A stretch of 64,000 bases of DNA, taken from positions 186,001 through 250,000 of the forward strand of contig CM082582.2 in assembly GCA_040954595.2 (NCBI GenBank), written 5' to 3'. The notes under the pieces were generated by a model. The model did no database searches and was not told the origin of the DNA. It saw nothing but the letters and a program-made list of their open reading frames with translations. Positions 55,232 through 64,000 of the stretch are shown here, piece by piece (the first letter of the stretch is position 1; the number at the start of each line of letters is the position of its first letter). The translations under genes and the position numbers were made by a program. This DNA comes from Balanoglossus misakiensis (Eukaryota; Hemichordata).

Positions 55232-56051
55232 CAACATTAACTTTGGATATCAGCCGTGATGTCTTATTCTACTCTGTAAAACATTAAGAATTACCGTAAT
55301 CACGCCAATAATTCAACCAGAAACAAATGGCTGGAAATTCACAGTAGGCAATTACGCACTGGTCCAACACTTCGAGGTTATAGAATAATTAATTATCGAA
55401 AGAATAGTGGAAGGTCGAACTAATGACACGGTTGAACAGATGGCACGATCAAGGTACTCAGAGTTTGGTTTTCAAACAATGGTGTTCTACATATTGTTCA
55501 ACATTGTTATTGTTGAAAAATAAATTCTAGTCTGAGTTCATTTAATATACACAATGCCCATTACTCATGTACAAGTTCTGTTGAAAAGCTAAAGACTGAA
55601 CATTTCATAAAGCTATCCAGAGCTGAACAAGAAACTAGGGTTAATTCCTTCAGTGAAAAATACTGAAAAAAAAAACAAATGTTAATTTGCCTTTAGCAGT
55701 TAGCAGAAAATGTCACCAAAATTTTACCATGACATTGGCGTATTATACCATTGATAGGAGAATATGAAAAGGGGAACTTGAATATTTTTTTCCTCAGGTT
55801 TTGGCAAAGTATAATCAAACCAATCGAAATGACTGCAGTGGCAACATAACATATTTGACAGTCAAATCTGTGTTTGTTTCCACCACTATATAGTGGCCAC
55901 TTTGTTTCAATTCATGTACATGTACATTGCACATTAATTGACCCGTCTATAGAAGCCACCTGTCTATAAATGCCAGTTTAGGAAAGTCCCTTGACTGGCC
56001 AGTATAGACAGGTTTGACTGTACCTACCTCTTTGTGGCTGTGAATCAGTAC
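55232..56051. other. Intron, copy B only
   Basis: No gene or repeat structure recognised. Confidence 0.4.
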
Positions 56052-56208
56052 CTGACCATCTCTAGGGTTTGGAGTTGATAGGATTCACATCAGCAATTGG
56101 TGGAGTCTTACTGAACTGACTAGCATTTGCCATTTGCATGATACCTTCTACGGCTTTCAGTGCAGCAGCTGGTGCCTGCTGGGAAGTCATCTTTGGTGGT
56201 GAAATTGC
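56052..56208 (-). CDS. MED25-like linker exon ending in a stop (copy B only)
   Basis: Acceptor tttggacag, with a possible donor CAG|gtactg. It encodes AISPPKMTSQQAPAAALKAV and EGIMQMANASQFSKTPPIAD, then VNPINSKP and a TAG at 56062-56064, 12 nt before the donor. If the donor is used the TAG is a nonsense mutation (one base from CAG). The AAxxAVE helix resembles the alanine-rich stretch in the MED25 linker. Confidence 0.55.
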
Positions 56209-56639
56209 CTGTCCAAAAAGAGTAACAAACCTAGTTAGTATGGAGCATTATCAAGGCCAGTATTCAAACCACCATGTTTAATTCATGACTTCCAATTTTT
56301 AATTCGATGTTGAACTTGCAACTCTTGAAGTCCCATTTTCAACACACACACCGACATTTGGACAGGATTGGGTTTAGGCTTTTCACATTAATCTCATTAA
56401 AATTGGAATTGATCTCTGAGTCTGTGGCATTATCCAAATAAGTCTTTGCATTGACAGAGTGGGCTTCTAGCAACCAAAACAGAAGTTTTGAATGTGTTTT
56501 GAAAAAAATAGTCTACTTTAAAGGCAATGGTAAGACAAGGCTATGTGAAACAGTCAAAAAAAGCTTTCAATTCACAGGATGGGTAACTAGAAACAGCTAA
56601 TTTAAATCTCATAAAGTAGAAGATAGACCACAAGTGTAC

Positions 56640-56890
56640 CTGGGTGGATGAAAATTGTCTCATGGAGATACTTGAAACAGTCACATTGGGATGTGTCCTG
56701 CTTGCTGTGACAGTGGATACTGGTTGGTTTGGAAAAGCGGTAGGCTGGGCAGAAGGCATTGATGTCCTTTGAACTTGGCCCTGCATCTGGGGCTGACTTG
56801 GTTGAGTCAGTTTCTGTTGAGAGGACGACAGTTTTTTGTGGAGACTGACTTCCAATTTGACTTGGTTGTCCAGGTGACATGTGACAGATG
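56640..56890 (-). pseudogene. MED25-like linker exon, frameshifted at an A run (copy B only)
   Basis: Donor CCAG|gtacac is good; acceptor gagtag is weak. MSPGQPSQIGSQSPQK passes into a second frame at a run of six A, which then reads LSSSQQKLTQPSQPQMQGQV, SMPSAQPTAFPNQPV, and VSSISMRQFSSTQ. The Q/P/S-rich content matches a disordered Mediator linker. A homopolymer assembly error is a real alternative for the shift. Confidence 0.55.
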
Positions 56891-57379
56891 CTACTCAAGG
56901 CATATACAAATACAAGATGGCGTAACTGAATCATAGTAATCTTTCTCATGGTTTTCATACACAGTAAGCTACCATGGGTATACCACACTTAACTACCAAG
57001 TCTGGATTTGTTGCAATATGTCATGGATATCCCATAGGGTACTTTGACAGAGTAAATCAGACTGCATGAGTATTGGGTGATAAGTAATTATAACTTGGGT
57101 AATTAAAATAACCAGTGCCTGGGAAAGTCATTAAAACCTGCAACTTGATTTGACTTGGTCAGCCTATAAGTGCTTCCCACTTGTTACAACTTAGGATACA
57201 TCTGATTAAAGCCCATGAGGCTAAGTGATGTTTTTTTCAGGAGGTGCCCCTGCCTGAAATAAACATACCTTGGCAGAGCAGCTTTACATAATTCTACTAT
57301 ATATCACACTTCACTTGGAGGTGTAATTATGTGCGGACTTAATTTGACAATGGCTGGGAAGCAACACTGGAGACTTTAC

Positions 57380-57565
57380 CTGGAGATGATCTTCCAACAG
57401 TTGATTTGAGAGGATTTGAGGTCATACCAGAGGTAGGCCCTGTAACCATGGTAACTGTTGATGCAGGTTTCCGTGGATGTGTTGTGGTAGTGGTTGTAGT
57501 GGTTGCTATGGTTGTAGGTTTCACTATGGCATCCTCTTTCGTATCACCACTAGACACAGATTTTT
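57380..57565 (-). CDS. Threonine-rich linker exon (copy B only)
   Basis: A 186-nt exon with acceptor gtttcag and donor CCAG|gtaaag, open throughout. KSVSSGDTKEDAIVKPTTIA is followed by eight threonines and HPRKPASTVTMVTGPTSG. Low complexity, probably disordered. Placed between VWA and ACID exons on the same strand, hence assigned to the MED25-like gene by position only. Confidence 0.5.
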
Positions 57566-58456
57566 CTGAAACACAATCATTACAAAAATGGAGGATTATA
57601 GAGTTGATGTAAAATTCTGCTGTGGATTCACACAATGTCACGAAACTTGTCTTGAACCTGTACCAGTGTTTCATCCAGGATTTAACCATGGAAACTGATT
57701 GCCCACCTTCCAACAATTTTCAGGAGGATGTGTAATTCATTGGCCACGCATTGAAATGATGGGGAATAATAGGCTTGGCTTGTGCAAGTACTGCAACAGA
57801 ATACACTGCATCACTCGCGAAATAACTTCTGTAAGCCTCAGATCGTGTGCAGAGGTCATGAAGTTCTGGCATATTTAGTATTAGCCAACCAAGAGCGAAT
57901 AATAATATGTGATGTGTAATAAATATTAATAAAAATATTACAACCATTTTACGGAAGTACCGATTTAGGGTAATGAAAATTTTAACAACCACAAAAAAGG
58001 TGTTCTACATCACCACAATATGATGAATTGGTTGTCAATGGCCATGTAAACAAGTTGTATATTTGTCCTTTGAACTTTAGAATCTGGATTTTATGATTTC
58101 AAATATTTGCTTAGCAACAGATACCCAAGCAGTCACGCAGTTACACCCATTGGAAAATGGTATCACCCACACCAAGGTGGGTGGAAGTTGGTCCTGGTGC
58201 TTTTTTTCCCATGATTCAAATTACAGTAAACGCCATATTAGAAATTCTGCCAACTTTCCCTCGATTTTGTAAAACAATCTGACGACTTATACATGACGAA
58301 TATTTTTTTTTCTGAAAGAGTGACCTCAAAGCTACCAAATTATGTAGAAATTACCTGGACCGGATTTCCCCTTTAAGGATAGATTGTTCAAGACAAAAGT
58401 AATGGCTTGAATAGAATATTACATGCACATTTCTATTAAGGACACCTCTCTATTAA
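57566..58456. other. Intron, copy B
   Basis: The right part (57928-58456) matches copy A from 35081. A 10-bp direct repeat GATGTGTAAT brackets 57736-57908 (copy B only), possibly a small insertion. The remaining VWA exons of MED25 were not found here. Confidence 0.4.
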
Positions 58457-58811
58457 AGGGACAAAGTCTCTCTCTCGCTGCCCATTTTTCCATTAATAAT
58501 GTTTGATACAAGACACTGTTTATGTTAATGTACATGTGTATATGTAGTGAATGAACGTTCAACCATACACAACTTCCATCCCGCGTGTATGATATGGGAG
58601 TAAAAACTCACCCAAAACGAATAAATGGTAGAGACTGATTATTCATTTTGGCGAGTTTTTTCACTCTCATGTCCACAAGCAGTATATACTTTGTGTGTGG
58701 TTGAATGTTGATTCACTATATATCCACATGTAGAATAACATAAATAGTGTCTTGTAACAAATATAATTAATGGAATAAGGGGCAGCGAGCGGGAGAGAGA
58801 GCCTGTAACCC
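58457..58811. mobile_element. TTAA-flanked MITE (GGGACAAAGTCTCTCTC family), copy B
   Basis: TTAA at 58453-58456 and 58812-58815; lacks the retroposon found in copy A. Confidence 0.82.
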
Positions 58812-59011
58812 TTAAAGGACATGTTGTGTGATCCCAGAGGTGCCCTTACTAGGCAGGTTTCAATGTACTTTACACGTGAGTTGTACTTTACTGTCGGTAT
58901 GGAATCATTTCCTGGTTGACATGGTGAGCTTTACATACAGATAAACCACCTCAAAAAGTGGGGGCTATAACTAGAGAATGATCTTTAACCTCAGAATTTT
59001 ACCATAATTAC

Positions 59012-59110
59012 CTTGAATATCGTAAACTCTTCATATCGTCAAATAACTGCAATGCAGTACTCAGACCTTCAGAAATCATACTGTATTTCTCACCTGCTCC
59101 TGACAAAAAT
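59012..59110 (-). CDS. MED25: MED25-like VWA domain exon (copy B)
   Basis: 99 nt, acceptor atttcag, donor AAG|gtaatt. [20 protein letters not shown] with [13 protein letters not shown], as in copy A apart from one or two residues. It is the most 5' MED25-like exon seen; exons for the beginning of the VWA domain were not found in 59.1-64 kb. Confidence 0.8.
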
Positions 59111-59274
59111 CTGAAATACAACACAGTACAATTATTTAACAAAAGGTGTATGTAAACAATGTCTACTCCGATTGTAGACAGATTTTGTTAAACATTTTAT
59201 GAAACATTTAAAGGTAGGAACCTCTAATAAAAGCCAGTGAGTCAAAGGACAAAACTGAGACAATGTCCCTTTAA

Positions 59275-59359
59275 CCCTTTCACCCCCAGTTCCTTCTATA
59301 CAGGTTGAACCTTTTCATAGATAACAATGGGTTTAGACTGAACCTTGGTTGTGAAAGGG
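59275..59359. mobile_element. piggyBac-type MITE (B only)
   Basis: An 85-bp unit with ends CCCTTTCAC and GTGAAAGGG flanked by TTAA (59271-59274 and 59360-59363). Confidence 0.75.
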
Positions 59360-59408
59360 TTAATGGGCTTCCATAATGAGTGTTCTTTAAAATAAGAGGG
59401 TGTTACTT

Positions 59409-59523
59409 AAGGGTTATTACACTAAGTTTTGCCGATAACGCATCATATTTGAGTGATGTCCGTATTATGGACATCACGAGGATGCATCACGTTATCGACC
59501 AAACTTAGTGTAATAACCCCTTT
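59409..59523. repeat. Foldback hairpin element
   Basis: Arms AAGGGTTATTACACTAAGTTT and CGATAACG/CGTTATCG with a short loop. B only. Confidence 0.85.
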
Positions 59524-59576
59524 ATCATACATGAACAGTAACCCATTGCCAAGTGTGACAGGGTGATGCGATCAGG

Positions 59577-60093
59577 TGATCAACGTATAGGCCGTAGTAT
59601 CATTCTAAGAGGGTTGGTAGCTTTCATTATGATGGGGCATGTGATTCAGGTCCCCCCCCCCATCTACCTTAGCTGAGCTTTGGATCGCTTCGCCAAAGTT
59701 TATATGACAAGGGTGTTAGCCCATTCCTATAACATTTGGCTAGCTATATCGTTTATTATTAATGAATTAATTAATATGACTGACTGACTGACTGACTGAC
59801 TTAATGGATGAATGAATCAATCAATCAATCACCCAGACATGGCCTGGAAGGATTCACCCCCTGTTGAGATGTTGGCACCCCCTAGCAAATTGTCATGGGT
59901 GGGGTGGTCAGTGGCCCTTAAAATGATGTCACTCACATGATAGAGATATTAATTACATAACTCTTTTCCAGAGTGTGCTCTATTTACAGTCTGCACTATA
60001 TACAGATACATGTGTAATGATATTTCAATTACTTTTGGAATCACAGGACAGTAGAAAGGTTGATTGAACAAAAGGTTTTTGAAATTCACTCAC
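59577..60093. other. Unique sequence right of the duplication
   Basis: Contains a (GACT)n run at 59778-59801 and an (AATC)n run at about 59813-59830. No gene recognised. Confidence 0.5.
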
Positions 60094-60162
60094 CATGTAT
60101 TGGAACAGCTCTTACAGACATCACATCATCATTCAACGCTAAATCTTCGTAACTTTTACATA
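60094..60162 (-). CDS. Possible 69-nt exon of unknown gene
   Basis: Acceptor attaacag and donor ATG|gtgagt bound an open frame CKSYEDLALNDDVMSVRAVP with phase 1 at both ends. No domain recognised. Short exons of this size are easily found by chance, so this is tentative. Confidence 0.3.
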
Positions 60163-60974
60163 CTGTTAATATAAATATAATGACTTTTCTTTAAATATCA
60201 TCCAAATATTACAATGTTTCTAGCAATTTCATAAACTGCATTAAGATAATACTGTGTGTATGATATATACTTTGTGGATAGGATACAGATCTTTGCTTAT
60301 TACCAAGAATATAACACCATGTGTTTGGATTTTAAATGCAGTTCGGAGCTGACTGTGTTGCATTTTGACTGCAAAATTAAAATATTTAGTTACATTTCCT
60401 TGCATTTAGTGTTGAAAATGTCACTTTTAGCTTTAAAATGAGCACTGATATCTATGGAACTAGGAGAATTGTGCTTTCTACAACATACAATATTTACATT
60501 TAATCAAACAACAGGAGGATATTTGACAGTCAATCAATAAATATGACATACATATGAGTTGCATGTACAAAACTAGACACATGTATGCATGTGATATTTA
60601 AAGGGACATTAACTGTAACATATGCTCTACCCAGAACTCCACTTGTCAACATAATCTGTATGTGTGTAACGGCTATTTAAATGAATTCTAGTCCAGACTT
60701 GAATTCAAATTTAGAATAACAATACTGACTAGACACACCTATATTTCATCATGATTCAGGGATCTGAAGAAGACACTGCAGTAAATACTTAAAACAAAAA
60801 TATTGAAAACAAAGTGAAAAGTTGTACAGCTAATGAAGCTTGAAATATGTTCAGACACAAGTAGAACAGGCAATGAAAACACATTATAAACATTGAGAAA
60901 AACACCCAAAGTAACATGTACTACCGGTATCTATGGGGGCTGTTCTGGTCAAAATTGTAGTTTATTACTAAAAC
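60163..60974. other. Non-coding stretch
   Basis: AT-rich; nothing recognised. Confidence 0.4.
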
Positions 60975-61308
60975 ATGTTAGAATTAATTTTATAAAGCCT
61001 GGAATTAATTTTACCAGTATGTAGAATTATTTTTTATGTGCTTTAATTATCTTTTGTAGTCATGCAGAAATCATTTTATGTGTTCTAAATAATTATTTTA
61101 GCTTATCTTTGTTAGAAATAATTTTGCCAACAATATCTCAAATAATTTTTACGTGTACAATCGAATTAATTACAGGTGTAGTGTCGAATTAATTTTACGT
61201 GTTGTGTCGAATTAATTTCACGTGTAGTGTCGAATTAATATCACCTGTTTGGTCAAATTAATTTCACGTGTTGTGTCGAATTATTTTACGTTGTGTCGAA
61301 TTAATATT
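60975..61308. repeat. Degenerate ~27-bp array with E-box-like cores
   Basis: Units such as GTGTCGAATTAATTTCACGTG are clear at 61150-61308 (about six). They become less regular to the left. CACGTG or ACGTGT occurs in most clear units. Confidence 0.8.
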
Positions 61309-61334
61309 GCCCTTAGAATCCTTTCCGCGTAAAT

Positions 61335-61349
61335 CAAGATGGCGGCGGC
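61335..61349 (+). promoter_or_regulatory. YY1-like motif, possible promoter
   Basis: CAAGATGGCGGCGGC matches the YY1 consensus (AAnATGGCGGC), often found just after transcription starts. It lies 30 bp right of the E-box-like array. No convincing downstream exon was found: the ATG opens only ten codons. Confidence 0.4.
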
Positions 61350-61436
61350 TGAGCATGTCTTTCTCGCTGCATAAAGTTCAAAAAGGGGCCGTTGTACAAG
61401 TTGTGAGACGTTTTGGGGCGATTTGCTGTCTAATAT

Positions 61437-62875
61437 AAATGCAGTGTGCTCGAAAACGACGATCGGTGCACGAGTTTTGGTCTACAGACAGAATTTTCTA
61501 GTCAAACCACTCAAAACCACTACCAGTTGGTGTAATCGCCAGCCTTGCTATGGTATAGCCTAGCTCTGCGTACAGTGTTCTTGGCGTGGAGGCCGTGTAA
61601 CGCCGGGAACACACAGACCTGTACGCAGAGCTAGCTGTTGCCCCGCGTTGCCAGTTCACCTAGATTGAATAAATTTTGACATCTGAAAATACGAAAATTG
61701 TGTTAATTTGTTATTTCCCGAACTAAGAAATAGCTGTAGGGCCAGACCCTGGGAAACGACAAATAAAGTATTCCTTAATATTTCCTTGTAAACTCAAGTT
61801 TTGTGTAAATAAATTTGAATTAAAAGGACAAAGTCTCTCTCTACATAACCATATTTATTGGAAATTTGATAGCTTGCATTCTAGATTTACCTCTGGAGGG
61901 GGGGCAGGGGCAAGAGAATTCAATTTTTTTACCGCTAAATTTCACATGCCCACCGTACACAACGAGAAATATTTTCAAATCCCCCCTTCCGAACTGCCAA
62001 AAATTTGAAATTCCCCCATTGTGTCCAAACACATCACCTATCTATCTTGTAAAAAAGAAAAACTTGTTTTTATTTTTTAAGTATTTGTATTCTGTGCTGG
62101 GAGACATTGAAAAACCGAGAATTGAAGGGGATTTTATAAAATACAGAGCTCAAAGCTGCATTTTAATGAACCTGGCAAAAGCAAATTAACTCAACTACCG
62201 GTATGTTGGGGAGGACAAATTTAACTGTCGCCGCTCAAAGTTATCATTGGGTGGGGGCAAGACCCCTGACCTGGGACACTAGCTAAACCAGTCAATGATT
62301 GAAAGGTGTTGATGAATGGAGGGGGTGGGTATTAGAAAATTTTGTAAAATAAAGGGAGCAAAACTGTATTTTTGTGGACTCAAAATAAATATTTAGTCGT
62401 CAAAGTTTTCAAGTCGCCCCTTTCAGTCCCTAAATTATTTCAAATTCCCCCCTTACATACCCTCAATTTTTTTTCAAATCCCCCCCTCAATTCTCCCCCC
62501 CCCCCCTGCAGAGGTGTTTGTGAATGCAGCCCTACTGTCTATGTATCTCTGTTTACGTCTATGGTGTGGGGTAACACAGAAACATAAACAAGTACAGAGA
62601 TTGTTCAGCAAGTAATGTTAATTGTAGAAAAAAGTATATCAGAACAGCGTTAATGCAAAGTTCCTCAAGAAAGAGGGACTTTAGTGCTTAATGTTAACAG
62701 CTCCTTATGGTGTAACTAGGCCTTTACCGATACCGGCGATGCCTCCACACCATAGTACCACAGCTCACTAGCATTGCCATAGGCAATGCTGGCGATTATC
62801 CCAACTGCGTAGTGACTAGAAAATTCTGTCTGTAGACCAAAACTCGTGCACCGATCGCCGTTTTCTAGCACGGAA
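61437..62875. repeat. Inverted ~130-bp repeat pair
   Basis: 61437-61565 reappears inverted at 62755-62875 (shared GTCTGTAGACCAAAACTCGT and AATCGCCAGC). Between them lie a hairpin TAGCTCTGCGTACAG with its inverse (61561-61636) and pyrimidine-rich tracts. Next to the right copy a palindrome CTAGAAAACGCCGTTTTCTAG-type sequence lies at about 62885-62905. Confidence 0.75.
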
Positions 62876-62905
62876 GAAAACGCCTAGAAAACGCCGTTTT
62901 CTAGG

Positions 62906-64000
62906 AGGAAGAGCTCCCTGTGGTCTTCCCATAAACGTTGGAATCACACTGCAGTGGTCGCCTGATTCAACCAGTAAAGGTCACATGAGGTCATCAATTG
63001 TTGTCGGTTTTCTGGTTGAATATTCTCTGAAAGCACGCCTTAACATTGATATTTTGCAATTGGTGTCAGTAGTCATGAACTTTAATGTATGGAGCATCAC
63101 TCGGCCCCAGTTACTGAGTTGCGATAGGGCGAAATCAACAGCGGAAACTGATTGTCGATCGTCTATGTCTCAAGCTTACCTTGTTTACGGACTGAATCAG
63201 GGGACTGCAGCAGCGTTATTTCGACGAATGTGATTCTACCCACACATTAAGTCGTGAAAACTATCTGTGATATCTTAAAACACACTAAATACTGTAATGT
63301 TTCAATACTCACTGCGCCAAATATGTATATAGGAATAATGATGGTGGACAGTGTGGGGGGCATGACTTGCAGAAAACAGCTGGTTGCTCGCTCCTTGGCT
63401 TCGCATGTTTTCCGCTATTCTTTCACAGAAATATTGACACTGTCCTGGATGTGTAACGAACACTGGCCAAGTAACGTCCATAGAAAAGGCGACATTGGAG
63501 TTGACGACAGAAAAAATGTGCCATTAAAACGAACTGGCAGATTCGCTAGCCTGCATCTCAAATGTGTTTACAACGAAGACGCTGTAAGGGGTCAAAGTCT
63601 ACGGGTCGAAGGTCAGCAACAGCGTCCTCGTGGGGTATATTCTGCGGGACAATCCCTCTTTCTGGAGTGTCCAACGGAAGAAGCGGGTGGGTCTGCTTCT
63701 TCCGCTGCACTCTTTTTTGGGAGCGCAGCGGAAGAAGCAGAGGGGTCTGGGTAACCAAACTTGTTATCTGAGGTATACAAGAAACTTGAGTAAACAAGAG
63801 ACAATTTCAAAGATCTTTGAAAACACAGATGAGAGCGAAATAGGTCGATAATAAAGGTCGCACCATTCTAGATTTCATGAAGTAATTGTAACTAATAACC
63901 TGCAATTGCTGAATTTTAACGAAAAGAAATAAAAAAAATCAACAAACTGACTCTATTATGTAACGCTTTGTGTAAATTGGTACATTAGAGTTGAGTTGAT
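62906..64000. other. Right end, no firm gene
   Basis: A hairpin TCTGCTTCTTCCGCTGC with its inverse sits at 63691-63741. Overlapping ORFs on both strands (up to 166 codons on the plus strand at 63254) have no domain sense. A donor-like AACAAG|gtaagc on the minus strand near 63180 may end an unrecognised exon. Confidence 0.4.

Larger units (their letters stand above)
37917..59576. repeat. 21-kb duplication, copy B
   Basis: Direct copy of 15316-36636. B-only sequence: 38514-38673, 38931-39504, a 313-bp tandem duplication at 46494-46806, about 51442-52192, 53723-57927 and about 59262-59533. The ends match copy A to the base at the shared phrases cactaacagg and gatgcgatcagg. Confidence 0.9.

Noticed and set aside
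63254-63754. 166-codon plus-strand ORF at the right end
   Set aside because: Overlapped by ORFs on both strands, contains an inverted repeat, and has no domain pattern or splice logic.
1-64000. Retroviral or LTR elements
   Set aside because: No gag, protease, integrase or long terminal direct repeats were recognised; the reverse transcriptase traces are of non-LTR (L2/CR1) type.
1-64000. tRNA or rRNA genes
   Set aside because: No stretch with convincing A/B box plus cloverleaf or conserved rRNA core was seen by eye; a tRNAscan search would settle it.

Overview
The window is animal (metazoan) nuclear DNA. Short coding exons with GT/AG boundaries sit in AT-rich introns dense with transposons. 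Long terminal-inverted-repeat DNA transposons, L2/CR1-type LINE remains and an Academ-like element suggest a marine invertebrate, perhaps an invertebrate deuterostome; the species cannot be fixed from the sequence alone. No tRNA, rRNA, CRISPR array or bacterial operon was seen.

Layout. (1) 1-15.3 kb: minus-strand exons of a secreted, cysteine-rich protein. From N to C terminus they encode GCC2/GCC3 (ephrin-receptor-like) modules at 11.9-7.3 kb, then ten single-exon EGF modules at 6.5-0.1 kb, running off the left edge. Most EGF modules have a regular eight-cysteine pattern instead of six. Many exons carry stops, frameshifts, lost cysteines or lost splice sites, and one is split by a transposon, so this looks like a decaying gene copy. 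(2) 15,316-36,636 (copy A) and 37,917-59,576 (copy B): a direct duplication of about 21 kb. It is separated by a poly-C-rich minisatellite and is either a real tandem duplication or two unmerged haplotypes. Each copy holds, on the minus strand, VWA and ACID exons of a Mediator subunit MED25-like gene followed by four calcium-binding-EGF exons. Copy B also keeps four proline/threonine/glutamine-rich linker exons that copy A has lost. (3) 59.6-64 kb: no firm gene, but a degenerate E-box-like repeat array next to a YY1-like motif, and several inverted repeats.

Mobile DNA. The largest element (18,375-30,098 in A; 41,719-49,625 in B) has inverted ends and a TACA target duplication. It encodes XPG-like nuclease, DUF6589-like, OTU protease-like, CXC and zinc-ribbon-like proteins, and is read here as Academ-like. 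Comparing A with B gives empty sites for several insertions, including an 8-bp-target element carrying a RecQ-like helicase exon (38,931-39,504) and a TTAA-target element (31,252-32,046). Hairpin elements with different arms share a similar apical loop.

The extracellular exons plausibly belong to one multidomain gene. MED25 is nuclear, so its exons lying just upstream on the same strand suggest adjacent broken genes rather than one functional protein. Exon calls rest on domain patterns and splice consensus by eye.
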